Shown: piece by piece, positions 1-9,799 of the stretch
Layout: each line of letters opens with the position of its first letter
Position numbering within the stretch: position 1 is the stretch's first letter
DNA from: Janthinobacterium fluminis
GTDB taxonomy: Bacteria > Pseudomonadota > Gammaproteobacteria > Burkholderiales > Burkholderiaceae_D
Assembly: GCF_028595325.1 (NCBI RefSeq)
Contig: NZ_JAQQXR010000007.1
Span: 62,001 to 126,000 of the forward strand
Direction of reading: 5' to 3'
DNA: 64,000 bases
The notes under the pieces: model-generated
What the model saw: the letters and a program-made list of their open reading frames with translations, nothing else
Databases searched by the model: none
What the model was told of the DNA's origin: nothing
Program-made: the position numbers and the translations under genes

Positions 1-95
1 CAGGTGGAAATAGTGGCTGTATAGAAAAGTGCGCGGATTCAGGGCGTAATGCATGGATGTGTCCTTGATGGCCGCCGCGGGGTGGGCGCGGCCAT

Positions 96-131
96 GAAAA
101 AGCCCGCCGCACCGGGGGTAACGGTGCGGCG
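96..131 (-). terminator. Rho-independent terminator of the M14 peptidase gene
   Basis: A perfect 10-bp stem (105-114 pairs with 122-131) with a 7-nt loop is followed, on the minus strand, by a short T-run (the A-run at 97-101). It lies about 40 bp past the stop of the peptidase gene. No gene is visible in 1-95. Confidence 0.7.
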
Positions 132-168
132 TTGTGTTGCCGGTTAAAACTCGGAGCCGCCAGCGGGC

Positions 169-1857
169 TCAGACGATGGACAGCACCGGGTAGCGCCGCC
201 ATTCCGGCTCGGCGTAGCGCTGGCAGTTTTCAAAGATGAAATGCAGCACCTTGTCCTGGTCGGCCTGCAGTTCCGGATGGGCGGCCCGCCAGGCGGCGAA
301 GCGGCGCGCCAGCTCCGGCTCCTCGTCCAGCAATTGCTCGGCCAGGTCTTCGAACACGTAGTCGGAGAAGGCCTCTTTTTTCTCCAGCACGCTGTTGAAG
401 AAGCCCCAGCGGAAGAAGCTGTCGTGGGCCTGCGGCTCCAGCGTCTCGACGGCGTAGCGGGCGTTTTCCTGCTGCAGCGGAATGTAGTAGTCGCCGGGGC
501 GCAGTTGCACGCTGGCGCTGCGCGTTTCCAGCTGCACCTCGTCGTGGAACATATGGCCTTCGTAGGCGTGCGCGCGGGTGCCGACCGAGACGATGTGGTA
601 GACCTGCACCTGGGCCGTCGAGGCCACTTCGATGCGGCGCATCTCGACGCCGTTCCACTGCAGGCGCTCGATCACCTCGCGCCATGCCTGCGGCACGATG
701 TAGGCCTTCGGCGCGGCCACGACGACGTCCGCGACGAAGTTGTTGTAGTAGGCGATGTCGCGTTCCCACGGCGCGCTGCGGTCGTAGGACAGGCGCGTGT
801 AGTTGCCCAGTTTGCTGGGCGTGTACTTGGCGGCGTAGCCGCGGAAACGCCAGGTGGACGGTTTGGCCTCGTCCATTTTCCAGCTGACCGGCCAGTGCGT
901 GCGTTGCGCCGCCGCGGCGCGGGCCGCGGCGCGCAAGCCCTGGATCTGCTCGGCGTGGGCCACCATGAAGGCCAGCGTCACCTCGACCAGGGTACGCATC
1001 GAGGCGTAGCGGTCGGCGTAGGGCTTCAGCATATGCGTCTCGGGCATGAAGCCGATCACGTGGTGCAGCGCGGCGTAGCCGGTCGAGAAGCGCGGCACTT
1101 CGAGGAATTCGGCGATGCCGTGGTCGGGGCTGTCCTTGACGGGGTTGACGTAGGGGCAGGTGGGCCAGCCGCTGTTGGCCATTTCCGCGTAGATGTGCGG
1201 CAGCATGGTGCCGCGCAGGAAGGCGCCGAGCTCGCCGCCGAGCTTGTCGGCCTGGGTGTGGATCAGCGTCATCGTGTACGGGTAGTCGGCGCCGTTCGAG
1301 GTATGGGTGTCGACCATCACGTCCGGGTCCCAGCCGCTGAGCAACTGGTTGAACACCCTGGCGTTCAGGCTGTCGCACTTGATGAAGTCGCGGTTCAGGT
1401 CGAGGTGGCGGCTGTTGCCGCGGAAGCCGAACTGCTCCGGGCCGTCCTGGTTCACGCGCGAGGTGTCGGCGCGGTTCAGGCTGCCGTCGACGTTGTAGAT
1501 CGGCACGAACAGCAGCACGGTGCGGCCCAGCGCGGCCAGGCGCGCCGGCTCGACGCACAGGTCGCGCACCAGGGCCATGCAGGTGTCGACGCCCTCCGGT
1601 TCGCCCGGATGGATGCCGTTGTTGTTGAAAAAGACCGGGCGGCCGGCGCGCTTGATCTGCTCGCGCTGGAAGACGCCGTCGGCGCTGACGATGCCGGCAT
1701 GCAGGGGCACGCCGGCGTCGGACACGCCGATTTGTTCGAAGCGCAGCACCTGCGGGTAGCGGGCGGCGAGGTCTTTGTAGAAGTTGATGCATTCCAGCCA
1801 GGTCGTGGTCTGGTTTTTGTTGCCGAGTTCGTAGGGTGTGAGCAGGTCTGCTTGCAT
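169..1857 (-). CDS. M14-family zinc metallocarboxypeptidase
   Basis: The 562-residue protein carries the marks of the M14 carboxypeptidase fold. There is an HPGE zinc motif in GIHPGEPEG (about residue 85), the M14-type segment NVDGSLNR, then DLNRDF, a third zinc ligand candidate in VDTHTSNG, and a probable catalytic Glu in FMPETHML. It would remove C-terminal residues from peptides, but the substrate cannot be read from the sequence. The N-terminus shows no signal peptide, so it looks cytoplasmic, unless a start further upstream was missed. The start is an ATG without a strong Shine-Dalgarno sequence. A terminator lies on each side, so it appears to be transcribed alone. The family is well supported and the specificity is unknown. 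Confidence 0.85.
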   Translation of the reverse strand: MQADLLTPYELGNKNQTTTWLECINFYKDLAARYPQVLRFEQIGVSDAGVPLHAGIVSADGVFQREQIKRAGRPVFFNNNGIHPGEPEGVDTCMALVRDLCVEPARLAALGRTVLLFVPIYNVDGSLNRADTSRVNQDGPEQFGFRGNSRHLDLNRDFIKCDSLNARVFNQLLSGWDPDVMVDTHTSNGADYPYTMTLIHTQADKLGGELGAFLRGTMLPHIYAEMANSGWPTCPYVNPVKDSPDHGIAEFLEVPRFSTGYAALHHVIGFMPETHMLKPYADRYASMRTLVEVTLAFMVAHAEQIQGLRAAARAAAAQRTHWPVSWKMDEAKPSTWRFRGYAAKYTPSKLGNYTRLSYDRSAPWERDIAYYNNFVADVVVAAPKAYIVPQAWREVIERLQWNGVEMRRIEVASTAQVQVYHIVSVGTRAHAYEGHMFHDEVQLETRSASVQLRPGDYYIPLQQENARYAVETLEPQAHDSFFRWGFFNSVLEKKEAFSDYVFEDLAEQLLDEEPELARRFAAWRAAHPELQADQDKVLHFIFENCQRYAEPEWRRYPVLSIV

Positions 1858-1959
1858 GGCGGTCTGGGTCCGGAGGGCTGGGACGGCGCGCTGGATAAGG
1901 GGGCCGTCGGGAGTGGAATTGTAGCATCCGTCCCGCCGCCCGTTGCGGCGCCGGCGGGC

Positions 1960-1989
1960 AAAAAAAAGGCCACACCCGCGGGTGTGGCC
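1960..1989 (-). terminator. Rho-independent terminator of the S46 peptidase gene
   Basis: The perfect palindrome GGCCACACCC/GGGTGTGGCC (1968-1989) ends in a run of eight T on the minus strand (A-run 1960-1967). It lies 50 bp past the stop of the S46 gene. Confidence 0.85.
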
Positions 1990-2037
1990 TGGCCGGCCGG
2001 CGCCCGCATGGCGGGAGGCCGGCGCGCTACGCCGTGA

Positions 2038-4197
2038 TTACTCGGCGCCCATTTCCTTGAGCAGGTTGTGGGCCTTGTCGATGTGCTTCATGTTCCACAA
2101 CATGTAGCGCAGGTCGACCTGGATCGAGCGGGTGTTGGCCTTGTTGTAGTCCCAATCCGAGATGATCGAATCGAGCGTGCCGTCGAAGGCCAGGCCGATG
2201 AACTCGCCCTTGGCGTTCAGCGCGGCGGAACCGGAGTTGCCGCCGGTGATGTCCAGCGTCGCCAGGTAGTCGACCGGCACCGATTTCAGCTTGGCGTCGG
2301 CGTATTTGCCGAAGTCCTTGGCCTTGATCGCCGCCAGTTGCGCGGCCGGCGCGTTGAAGTCGCCCTTGCCGGTGGCTTTCGCGGCCACCCCGTTGACGGT
2401 GGTGAAGGCGGTCCAGGTGGTGCCGTCGGCGCCGTGGTCGCGCGCGGCGATGCGGCCGAAGGTCACGCGCAGCGTGCTGTTGGCGTCAGGATAGACGGCT
2501 TGGCCCTTGCTCTTCATGTAGGCGATTTTCGCTTTCATGTAGTTGGCGTAGGCTTGCTGGATGTTGCCGCCCAGCTCTTCCTCTTCCGCTTCCAGTTTCA
2601 GGCCAGGCTCGTACAGGGCGACGGCGGCTTTGACGAAGCTGTCGTTGCTGGCCTGGAAATCGGCCGGCTTGCGTTCCAGCCAGGCGGCGCGTTCCGTCTT
2701 GTCGCCCAGCTTGCTGCCGGCGTACAGGGTGTCGATGGCGGCGACCAGCTCGGCCTGCGTCATGCCGTCCTTGATGCCGAAGGCGGCGTCGAAGGCGGCG
2801 CGGCGCTGGGCTTGCGGCAGCGCGGCGTACTTGCTCAGGCTGTTCAAGACGAGGGCCTTGTCGACTTTTTCGTCGTAGTTGCGCTCGGTGGCGGCGACGC
2901 TGGCCTTGAAGCGCGGCAAATCGCGGACTTGGTAGCCGGCCTTGCGTTCGGCGTCCGGCTTCAGCGTTTCATTGGCCAGGCGGTACAGCGAGCGCGCCGT
3001 GCTCAGCAGGCGCGGCTGGGCGTAGCCGAGGAAGAAGTCGCGCTTGTTGTCGGCGTCGCGCTCGGCGATCAGCTTTTCGACGCGCTCGATGTCGCCGGCG
3101 AACTCGGCCTTGCGGGCCGGCGTCGCGTTGACCCAGGCTTTCAGCTCGTCGTGCTCCTTGGTCTTGCGGGCCAGGAAGTCGCTGCCGGCGTAGGAGTCCA
3201 GCATGCCCTGGCGGTTCTTGTAGTAGTTGTTGGTGCCGGCCACCTGGCCCGCGTATTTCAGGCGGGTGTCTTCATTGCCGGCCGTTTCGCGGGCGATGAT
3301 GGCCAGGTTCTCGCCGGACGCCTTGACGAAGGCCGGGTAGTTCCAGTCGAAGGTGTAGGACACTTCGGACGGCAGGCGGTGGCGGTTGGTGCGGCCCGGG
3401 TAGCCCAGTACCATGACGAAATCGCCCTCCTTGACGCCTTCCTTGGCCAGCTTCAGCGACAGCTTCGGCACGTAAGGCACGTTGTCCTTGCTGAAGTCGG
3501 CGGCCTTGCCGTCCTTGCTGACGTAGGCGCGGTAGAAGCCGTAGTCGCCGGTGTGGCGCGGCCACATCCAGTTGTCGGTGTCGCCGCCGAACTTGCCGAC
3601 GCCGGCCGGTGGCGCGTGCACCAGGCGCACGTCGCGGATTTCCAGTTGCTTGATCAGGTAGAACTCCAGGCCGCCGTAGTAGGCCGACACGGTGCAGCGG
3701 TGGCCGGCGTCTTTTTCGCACTCGGCGACGATGCTTTTCTGGTTTTTCTCGATCGCGTCGCTGCGCTTCTTGCCCGTCAGCTTGGCGACGTCGGCGCTGA
3801 TGACCTTGTCGCTGACGTTGCTGACGTCCTTGGTGACGAAAATGCGGCTGCCGGGGGCGGCCGGCACTTCATCGGCGAAGGTCTTGGCCAGGAAGCCGTT
3901 GGCCAGCAAGTCGTTGTCCTTGGTGGAATTGTGCGCCACGCTGTTGTAGACGCAATGGTGGTTGGTCGCCACCAGGCCCTGCGGCGACACGAAGGACGCC
4001 GAGCAGCCGCCCAGGCTGACGATCGCGCCCATCGGGAATTCCGTCAGCTTGGTCAGCGTGGCGGGATCGAGCTTCAGGCCGGCGGCCTTCAATTGTTTGG
4101 CTACTTGTGGCAGCTGTTGCGGCATCCACATGCCTTCGTCGGCGTGGGCAGCGGCGGTGGTGCTCAGGATGGCGAGCGTGATGAGGGTCTTTTTCAT
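2038..4197 (-). CDS. S46-family dipeptidyl-peptidase (DPP7/DPP11 type)
   Basis: The 719-residue exported protein begins with a clear signal peptide (MKKTLITLAILSTTAAAHA). The mature part opens with DEGMW, typical of S46 peptidases. The catalytic His is in TNHHCVY (about residue 85) and the catalytic Ser in GGNSGSAAL near the C-terminus. The length matches the roughly 720 residues of the family. S46 enzymes remove dipeptides from the N-terminus of oligopeptides in the periplasm or at the cell surface, so the likely role is nutrition from protein. Whether it prefers hydrophobic (DPP7) or acidic (DPP11) residues was not resolved. It has its own terminator, and the 214-bp gap upstream (4198-4411) holds no gene. 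Confidence 0.92.
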   Translation of the reverse strand: MKKTLITLAILSTTAAAHADEGMWMPQQLPQVAKQLKAAGLKLDPATLTKLTEFPMGAIVSLGGCSASFVSPQGLVATNHHCVYNSVAHNSTKDNDLLANGFLAKTFADEVPAAPGSRIFVTKDVSNVSDKVISADVAKLTGKKRSDAIEKNQKSIVAECEKDAGHRCTVSAYYGGLEFYLIKQLEIRDVRLVHAPPAGVGKFGGDTDNWMWPRHTGDYGFYRAYVSKDGKAADFSKDNVPYVPKLSLKLAKEGVKEGDFVMVLGYPGRTNRHRLPSEVSYTFDWNYPAFVKASGENLAIIARETAGNEDTRLKYAGQVAGTNNYYKNRQGMLDSYAGSDFLARKTKEHDELKAWVNATPARKAEFAGDIERVEKLIAERDADNKRDFFLGYAQPRLLSTARSLYRLANETLKPDAERKAGYQVRDLPRFKASVAATERNYDEKVDKALVLNSLSKYAALPQAQRRAAFDAAFGIKDGMTQAELVAAIDTLYAGSKLGDKTERAAWLERKPADFQASNDSFVKAAVALYEPGLKLEAEEEELGGNIQQAYANYMKAKIAYMKSKGQAVYPDANSTLRVTFGRIAARDHGADGTTWTAFTTVNGVAAKATGKGDFNAPAAQLAAIKAKDFGKYADAKLKSVPVDYLATLDITGGNSGSAALNAKGEFIGLAFDGTLDSIISDWDYNKANTRSIQVDLRYMLWNMKHIDKAHNLLKEMGAE

Positions 4198-4411
4198 TCG
4201 AGTTTTTATCTTATGAATGGTGGGGAGGGTCGAATTAGGTCGTGCCCAGTGGTATTCTCAGCGGGCGACCTAGAGTATCCTTATCGATTCCTCAATAGTC
4301 AACCATAATTTCTCCGGCGAAAGCGGGGCCGCCGCCGCCGTTCGGTCCCGCCGTCGGTCCCGCCGCCCGCGCGGCGTTTTCATCTTTGTAACAGACTGGC
4401 GCCTGGCGGCC

Positions 4412-4681
4412 CTAGCGCACTTTTCCCCGTCGCAACAAATTGACGATGGCCAGCAGGATGATGGCGCCCACCAGCGACACCAGCAGGGAGACGAGACTGA
4501 AATCGTCGGCGTTGATGGTGCCGCTGCCGAACAGCGGCGACAGCAGCCAGCCGCCCAGGAAGGCGCCGACGATGCCGACCACGATGTTGAGAAAGATGCC
4601 TTGCTGGGCATCGGTTTTCATGATCATGCTGGCGAGCCAGCCGATGATGCCGCCAATAACAATCCAAATGATGAAGTTCAT
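4412..4681 (-). CDS. GlsB/YeaQ/YmgE-family small membrane protein
   Basis: The 89-residue protein begins MNFIIWIVIGGIIGWLASMI and has three hydrophobic segments with many Gly residues, the pattern of the transglycosylase-associated / GlsB-YeaQ family linked to stress responses. The start at 4681 is preceded by a good GGGAGGAT ribosome-binding site; a longer reading from 4738 would add 19 residues unlike the family. It sits in the inner membrane and its molecular function is unknown. It is monocistronic, with non-coding gaps on both sides. Confidence 0.88.
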   Translation of the reverse strand: MNFIIWIVIGGIIGWLASMIMKTDAQQGIFLNIVVGIVGAFLGGWLLSPLFGSGTINADDFSLVSLLVSLVGAIILLAIVNLLRRGKVR

Positions 4682-4832
4682 ACCGATCCTCCCGGGCGTG
4701 TGATGGGTTGCGGCCGGCGGAGGCCCGCCGGTCAGCAAATTCTAGGGAGGGCGGTGCGGGGCGTCCGTGCGGCATCGAACATTGGACGCGGCGGCCCTTT
4801 GATGTAGCGCAGCACGGCAAGCATGCGGGCGT

Positions 4833-4872
4833 AAAAAAGCCCCTCTGCCCCGTTTGCGCGGGGGAAAGGGGC
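4833..4872 (-). terminator. Rho-independent terminator of the b561-YceI operon
   Basis: The arms GCCCCT (4839-4844) and AGGGGC (4867-4872) enclose a further GC-rich pairing and are followed on the minus strand by six T (4833-4838). The site is 18 bp past the stop of the last yceI gene. Confidence 0.7.
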
Positions 4873-4890
4873 GCGGGCCGCGGCGCGGGC

Positions 4891-5460
4891 TTACTCGGCC
4901 TTGATGGCCTCGACCTGGATCGCCAGCTTGACTTCCGGCGCGAACGCCGGCGTGGCGTAGTTCAAGCCGAAGTCGGTGCGCTTGAATTCGGCCGAGGCGT
5001 CGGCGCCGCACACTTCGCGCTTCAGGCGCGGGTGGATGATGCAGCGGAACTTGTTGACGCTGAGCTGGACCGGCTTGGTCACGCCCAGCATCGTCAGCTC
5101 GCCGTCGACGGCCACCAGCTTGTCGCCGTCGAACTTGAACGAGGTGCTCTTGTAGGTGACGGCGGGGAATTTCTCGACGTTGAACATGTCGGCGCCGCGG
5201 GCGTGGCTGTTCATCTTGTCGAAGCCGAAATCGATGGAGGCGGCGTCGATGCTGATGTCCAGCGCGCCCGTCTTGGCGGCGCGGTCCAGCGTCACCGTGC
5301 CCTTGGTCTTGCCGAACTTGCCGCGCCAGACCGACAGGCCCATGTGGTCGGCCTCGAAGCTCGGATAGGTGTGGGTCGGGTCGATATTGTAGGTGTCGGC
5401 GGCGAAGGCCGACGTGGCGCCGGCTGCCAGCAGTGCCACGACCAGGTGCTGTAGTTTCAT
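4891..5460 (-). CDS. YceI-family periplasmic lipid-binding protein (copy 1)
   Basis: The 189-residue protein has a signal peptide (MKLQHLVVALLAAGATSAFA) followed by DTYNIDPTHTYPSFEADH, the usual start of the YceI lipocalin-like barrel that binds polyisoprenoids such as ubiquinone. Further YceI marks are the DISIDAASIDFG strand and FPAVTYKS. Cysteines at CIIHP and EVCGAD could form a disulfide. It is the last gene of an operon with a second yceI and cytochrome b561, and the shared context suggests handling of a quinone or isoprenoid near the inner membrane. The ligand is inferred from the family. Confidence 0.92.
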   Translation of the reverse strand: MKLQHLVVALLAAGATSAFAADTYNIDPTHTYPSFEADHMGLSVWRGKFGKTKGTVTLDRAAKTGALDISIDAASIDFGFDKMNSHARGADMFNVEKFPAVTYKSTSFKFDGDKLVAVDGELTMLGVTKPVQLSVNKFRCIIHPRLKREVCGADASAEFKRTDFGLNYATPAFAPEVKLAIQVEAIKAE

Positions 5461-5488
5461 GCGTATCCTTTGTAGGTGAGAAGAGCGG

Positions 5489-6046
5489 TTAAGGTGCTGC
5501 CGTTACGTGGAACTTGATGGTCACTTCATCGGCCACCATGCCGGTATCCTTCCATTCGCCTTCGCCGATGTTGAAGGCCAGGCGCTTGATCGGCAGGGCC
5601 CCTTCAAACACTTGCTTGCCGGCCTCCGTCTTGACCGTCAGCGGGAAACTGACGTCGGCCGTCTTGCCCTTGATGGTCAGCTTGCCCGAGACGTTCAGCT
5701 TGCCCGCGCCGGCCGCCTTGATGCCGCTGGAGACGAAGCTGGCTTTCGGGAATTGCGCCGAGTTGAACCATTCCTTCTTCGCCACTTCCTTGTTCATGTC
5801 CGCTTCGCCCAGGTCGAGGCTGGCGGTGTCGATCTCGACCGTCGCCTTGGCGGCGTCCGGCGTGGCCGCGTTGTAGTCGATGGCGATGGCGAATTTCTTG
5901 AACTTCGCCTCGACCGGCACGTTCATCTGCTTGAACACGGCCGACACGCTGGTCTTGGCCGGGTCGGTTTTCAGCAGCGTGGCGGCGCCGGCGGCCAGGG
6001 ACAGGCCGAGCAGGGAAACGAGGAGGGCGCGTTGCGTGATTTTCAT
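5489..6046 (-). CDS. YceI-family periplasmic protein (copy 2)
   Basis: The 185-residue paralogue of the neighbouring YceI protein has a signal peptide ending near AGAA, then LLKTDPAKTSVSAVFKQMNVPVEAKF. The YceI core is visible in EIDTASLDLG and FPKASFVSSGI. The two copies are clearly divergent, so this is an old duplication. It lies 28 bp upstream of copy 1 and 19 bp downstream of the b561 gene on the same strand, which makes a three-gene operon likely. The ligand is probably a polyisoprenoid, from the family. Confidence 0.92.
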   Translation of the reverse strand: MKITQRALLVSLLGLSLAAGAATLLKTDPAKTSVSAVFKQMNVPVEAKFKKFAIAIDYNAATPDAAKATVEIDTASLDLGEADMNKEVAKKEWFNSAQFPKASFVSSGIKAAGAGKLNVSGKLTIKGKTADVSFPLTVKTEAGKQVFEGALPIKRLAFNIGEGEWKDTGMVADEVTIKFHVTAAP

Positions 6047-6065
6047 GGGGGTCCTGTCAGTGAAG

Positions 6066-6590
6066 TTAAGGCAGCATGCGTCGCAAGACGCCGTCGCGGT
6101 CGATGAAATGGTGTTTCAGCGCGGCCAGCGCGTGGGCCAGCACGGCGGCGGCCATGCCCATGGTCAGAATATAATGCACTTCCTTTAAGACCGGCTTAAG
6201 TTCCGGGTTCGCCGCCATCAGCACGGGCAGTTGGAACAGGCCCAGGTAGACCACGGGGATGCCGGCCGACAGCGTGTAGAAATAGCCCGACAGCGGCACG
6301 GCGAACATCAGGATGTAGAGGACGACGTGCATGCCGTCGGCGGCCATTTTCTGCCACGCGGCCATGCTGGCCGGATGCGGCGGCGGCACGTTGGCTTTGC
6401 GCCACAGCAGGCGCAGCGCGGCCAGCGCCAGCACGGTCACGCCCAGCCATTTATGCCAGGAATAGTATTTCAGCTTGGTGGGGGTCAGGCCGGGGATGTC
6501 GGTCATGATCAGGCCCAGCCCGAAGGCGGCGATGATCAGTAGGGCGATCAGCCAGTGCAAAAGCATGGCGGTTTTGGTGTAGCGTTGCAT
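6066..6590 (-). CDS. Cytochrome b561-type diheme membrane protein
   Basis: The 174-residue integral membrane protein has four hydrophobic helices. The His residues in MLLHWL, WHKWLG, DGMHVVLY and EVHYIL are placed as heme b ligands in the bacterial cytochrome b561 family. The start at 6590 (MQRYTKTAMLLHW) matches family members; an earlier in-frame start at 6635 adds 15 unlikely residues. Such proteins pass electrons between quinol and periplasmic acceptors. It is the first gene of an operon with two YceI proteins, a common pairing in Burkholderiales, which hints at a shared quinone-linked function. Confidence 0.92.
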   Translation of the reverse strand: MQRYTKTAMLLHWLIALLIIAAFGLGLIMTDIPGLTPTKLKYYSWHKWLGVTVLALAALRLLWRKANVPPPHPASMAAWQKMAADGMHVVLYILMFAVPLSGYFYTLSAGIPVVYLGLFQLPVLMAANPELKPVLKEVHYILTMGMAAAVLAHALAALKHHFIDRDGVLRRMLP

Positions 6591-6707
6591 GGGCGGCTTT
6601 CCGGGTATAGTACGCGTTAGGACTAATACTACCAAAGAAATGCGCGGCGCGCTCGCTGGATGCTGCGCAAGCTGCGCCGCCGGCTGCCGCCGGCGGCGCC
6701 CGTGCGC

Positions 6708-8102
<1,395 letters not shown>

Positions 8103-8269
8103 TTAAATAAAAGGTGGACGTGCGGACGGCGGGCGTCCAAAGCAGGATTTTACCACCGGAAAGCGGCGCAAAGCCGCATTGGCGCGGCAAGCGGCGCGGG
8201 CGGGGCGCGCCGCGCCGGCGCGCGGGTGCCGATGTTATACTGGCATCCAATCTCCTACTATAAGCATCT

Positions 8270-8884
8270 ATGAAACTAATCGGTTCCCTCACCAGCCCGT
8301 ATGTCCGCAAAGTCCGCATCGTTTTGGCCGAGAAAAAACTCGACTGCGTGTTCGAGCTTGAAAACGTGTGGGTGCCGGAAACCACGATCCAGCTCGCCAA
8401 TCCGCTCGGCAAAGTGCCCTGCCTGATGATGGAAGACGGCAGCGCGATGATCGACTCGCGCGTCATCGCCGAATACCTCGACACCCTGACGCCCGTGTGC
8501 AAACTGCTGCCGGCGAACGGCAACAGCCGCGAGCGGGCCGACATCAAATGCTGGGAAGCGCTGGCCGACGGCGTGCTCGACGCCGGCGTGCTGGTGCGGC
8601 TGGAGCGCACCCTGCGCGCGCCCGAACAGCAAAGCGCGGCCTGGATCGAGCGGCAAATGAGCAAGGTCCACCTGGGCCTGGCGGCGCTGTCGCAGCGGCT
8701 GGGCGAGAGCGCCTACTGCGCCGGCATCCACTACACGCTGGCCGACGTTGCCGTCGGCTGCGCGTTGGGCTGGCTCAGCTTCCGCTTCCCGGAAATCGAC
8801 TGGCGCGGCGCCCACCCCAACCTGGCCAAGCTGTACGACAAACTGGCCGAGCGGCCCTCGTTCAAAGACACCGTGCCACAATGA
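8270..8884 (+). CDS. Glutathione S-transferase
   Basis: The 204-residue protein has a thioredoxin-like GST N-domain beginning MKLIGSLTSPYVRKVRIVLAEK, where Ser/Tyr near residues 9-11 would contact glutathione. The cis-Pro segment GKVPCL and the DSRVIAEYLD motif follow. The C-terminal helical domain contains YTLADVAVGCALGWL. It conjugates or reduces electrophiles with glutathione; the substrate is unknown. It is divergent from purB and convergent with bfr, and a perfect palindrome begins 6 bp past its stop. Confidence 0.92.
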   Translation: MKLIGSLTSPYVRKVRIVLAEKKLDCVFELENVWVPETTIQLANPLGKVPCLMMEDGSAMIDSRVIAEYLDTLTPVCKLLPANGNSRERADIKCWEALADGVLDAGVLVRLERTLRAPEQQSAAWIERQMSKVHLGLAALSQRLGESAYCAGIHYTLADVAVGCALGWLSFRFPEIDWRGAHPNLAKLYDKLAERPSFKDTVPQ

Positions 8885-8889
8885 AAAAA

Positions 8890-8952
8890 TGGGGTCAGGT
8901 CTAGACATGGCGGTTTTCGTGCTGAAAACCGCCATGTCTAGACCTGACCCCA
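8890..8952. repeat. Perfect palindromic REP-like element, family with GGGGTCAGGTCTAGAC ends
   Basis: Two 29-bp arms (8890-8918 and 8924-8952) are perfect inverted copies separated by the 5-nt loop GTGCT. The outer end reads TGGGGTCAGGTCTAGAC. It lies between the convergent GST and bfr genes, 6 bp from one stop and 17 bp from the other. The layout is that of REP/BIME-type intergenic palindromes. It could stop or protect transcripts from both sides. Its sequence is unrelated to the element at 16286 apart from the GGGG-start. Confidence 0.85.
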
Positions 8953-8968
8953 TTGTTGCTTTTACTGC

Positions 8969-9439
8969 TTATTCGCCCATCTGGCTTTGCAGGTAGTTTT
9001 GCAGGCCGACTTTGCCGATCAGGTCGATCTGCGTTTCCAGCCAGTCGATGTGTTCTTCCGTGTCGTCGAGGATCATGAGGAACAGGTCGCGCGAGACGTA
9101 GTCGCCGGCTTTTTCGCAGGTGGCGATGCCTTCCTTGACGGTGGCGTGGGCGGCCCGCTCAAGCTTGAGGTCGCATTCGAGGATTTCCGGCGTGCTTTCG
9201 CCAATCAGCAGCTTGTGCAGCGCTTGCAGGTTCGGCAGGCCGTCGAGCATCAGGATGCGGTCGATCAGCTTGTCGGCGTGTTTCATTTCGCCGATGGATT
9301 CTTCGTATTCTTTCTTGCCCAGCTTTTCCAGGCCCCAGTGACGGTACATGCGCGCATGCAGGAAGTACTGGTTGATGGCCGACAGTTCGTTGGTGAGCTG
9401 TGCGTTGAGCAGACGGATGACTTCTTTATCGCCCTTCAT
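8969..9439 (-). CDS. bfr: Bacterioferritin
   Basis: The 156-residue four-helix protein has the full ferroxidase set: Glu in [10 protein letters not shown] (18), EMKHAD (51, His54), Glu94 and EEHID (127, His130). Met52 in EMKHADKLI is the usual axial heme ligand. It forms a 24-subunit shell that stores ferric iron. The neighbouring bfd, tonB and feoAB genes make an iron cluster. An inverted repeat resembling a Fur site lies about 175 bp upstream (9613-9633). The 360-bp gap between bfr and tonB otherwise holds only the tonB terminator. Confidence 0.97.
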   Translation of the reverse strand: MKGDKEVIRLLNAQLTNELSAINQYFLHARMYRHWGLEKLGKKEYEESIGEMKHADKLIDRILMLDGLPNLQALHKLLIGESTPEILECDLKLERAAHATVKEGIATCEKAGDYVSRDLFLMILDDTEEHIDWLETQIDLIGKVGLQNYLQSQMGE

Positions 9440-9612
9440 GATGGCTTCCTAATGTGGTGTTGAAAAGGGGATCGCGCCAGCGGCGCCGCGGTGCTGCCGG
9501 GCCGGCTGGACGCCGGGCCGCAGGTATTCCCGCATTGCAAGCATGATAGCGCAGATCGGCCCTTTGTCAGAGCGCCACACGGGGATTTCACGCCGCGCGC
9601 ACCCGGAAAATG

Positions 9613-9633
9613 TGAGAACAAATCCCATTCTCA
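9613..9633. promoter_or_regulatory. Possible Fur-like operator upstream of bfr
   Basis: TGAGAA (9613-9618) and TTCTCA (9628-9633) form a dyad with a 9-nt spacer. Counted against the 19-bp Fur consensus, 11 positions match at 9614-9632, which is weak. The place between tonB and bfr suits regulation of bfr. The reading is tentative. Confidence 0.25.
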
Positions 9634-9707
9634 GGAGTTTGACAACAGAATGGCGCGATCGTCGTTTATTTGCAAATCGGAACTATTGTGATTCGCGCTT
9701 AGCGGGC

Positions 9708-9745
9708 AAAAAAAGTCTGCCGCCTCGGGGAGAAGGTGGCAGACT
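9708..9745 (-). terminator. Rho-independent terminator of bfd-tonB
   Basis: AGTCTGCC (9714-9721) pairs with GGCAGACT (9738-9745), and the minus-strand transcript then runs into seven T (9708-9714). It lies 55 bp past the tonB stop. Confidence 0.8.
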
Positions 9746-9799
9746 GAAACAAGCAATGATGGGTGTTGCCGGACGCCCGCCCGCGGCGGGGCGGCCCGC

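Noticed and set aside
230..2037. Long open frames on both strands over the M14 peptidase gene
   Set aside because: They are shadows caused by high GC; their Arg/Ala/Pro-rich or Val/Gly-rich translations match no protein, while the M14 frame has full motifs. The same applies to similar long frames across the window.
6674..6699. Perfect 11-bp GC hairpin just after purB
   Set aside because: No T-run follows on either strand, so it is not a standard intrinsic terminator; it may still affect the mRNA end.
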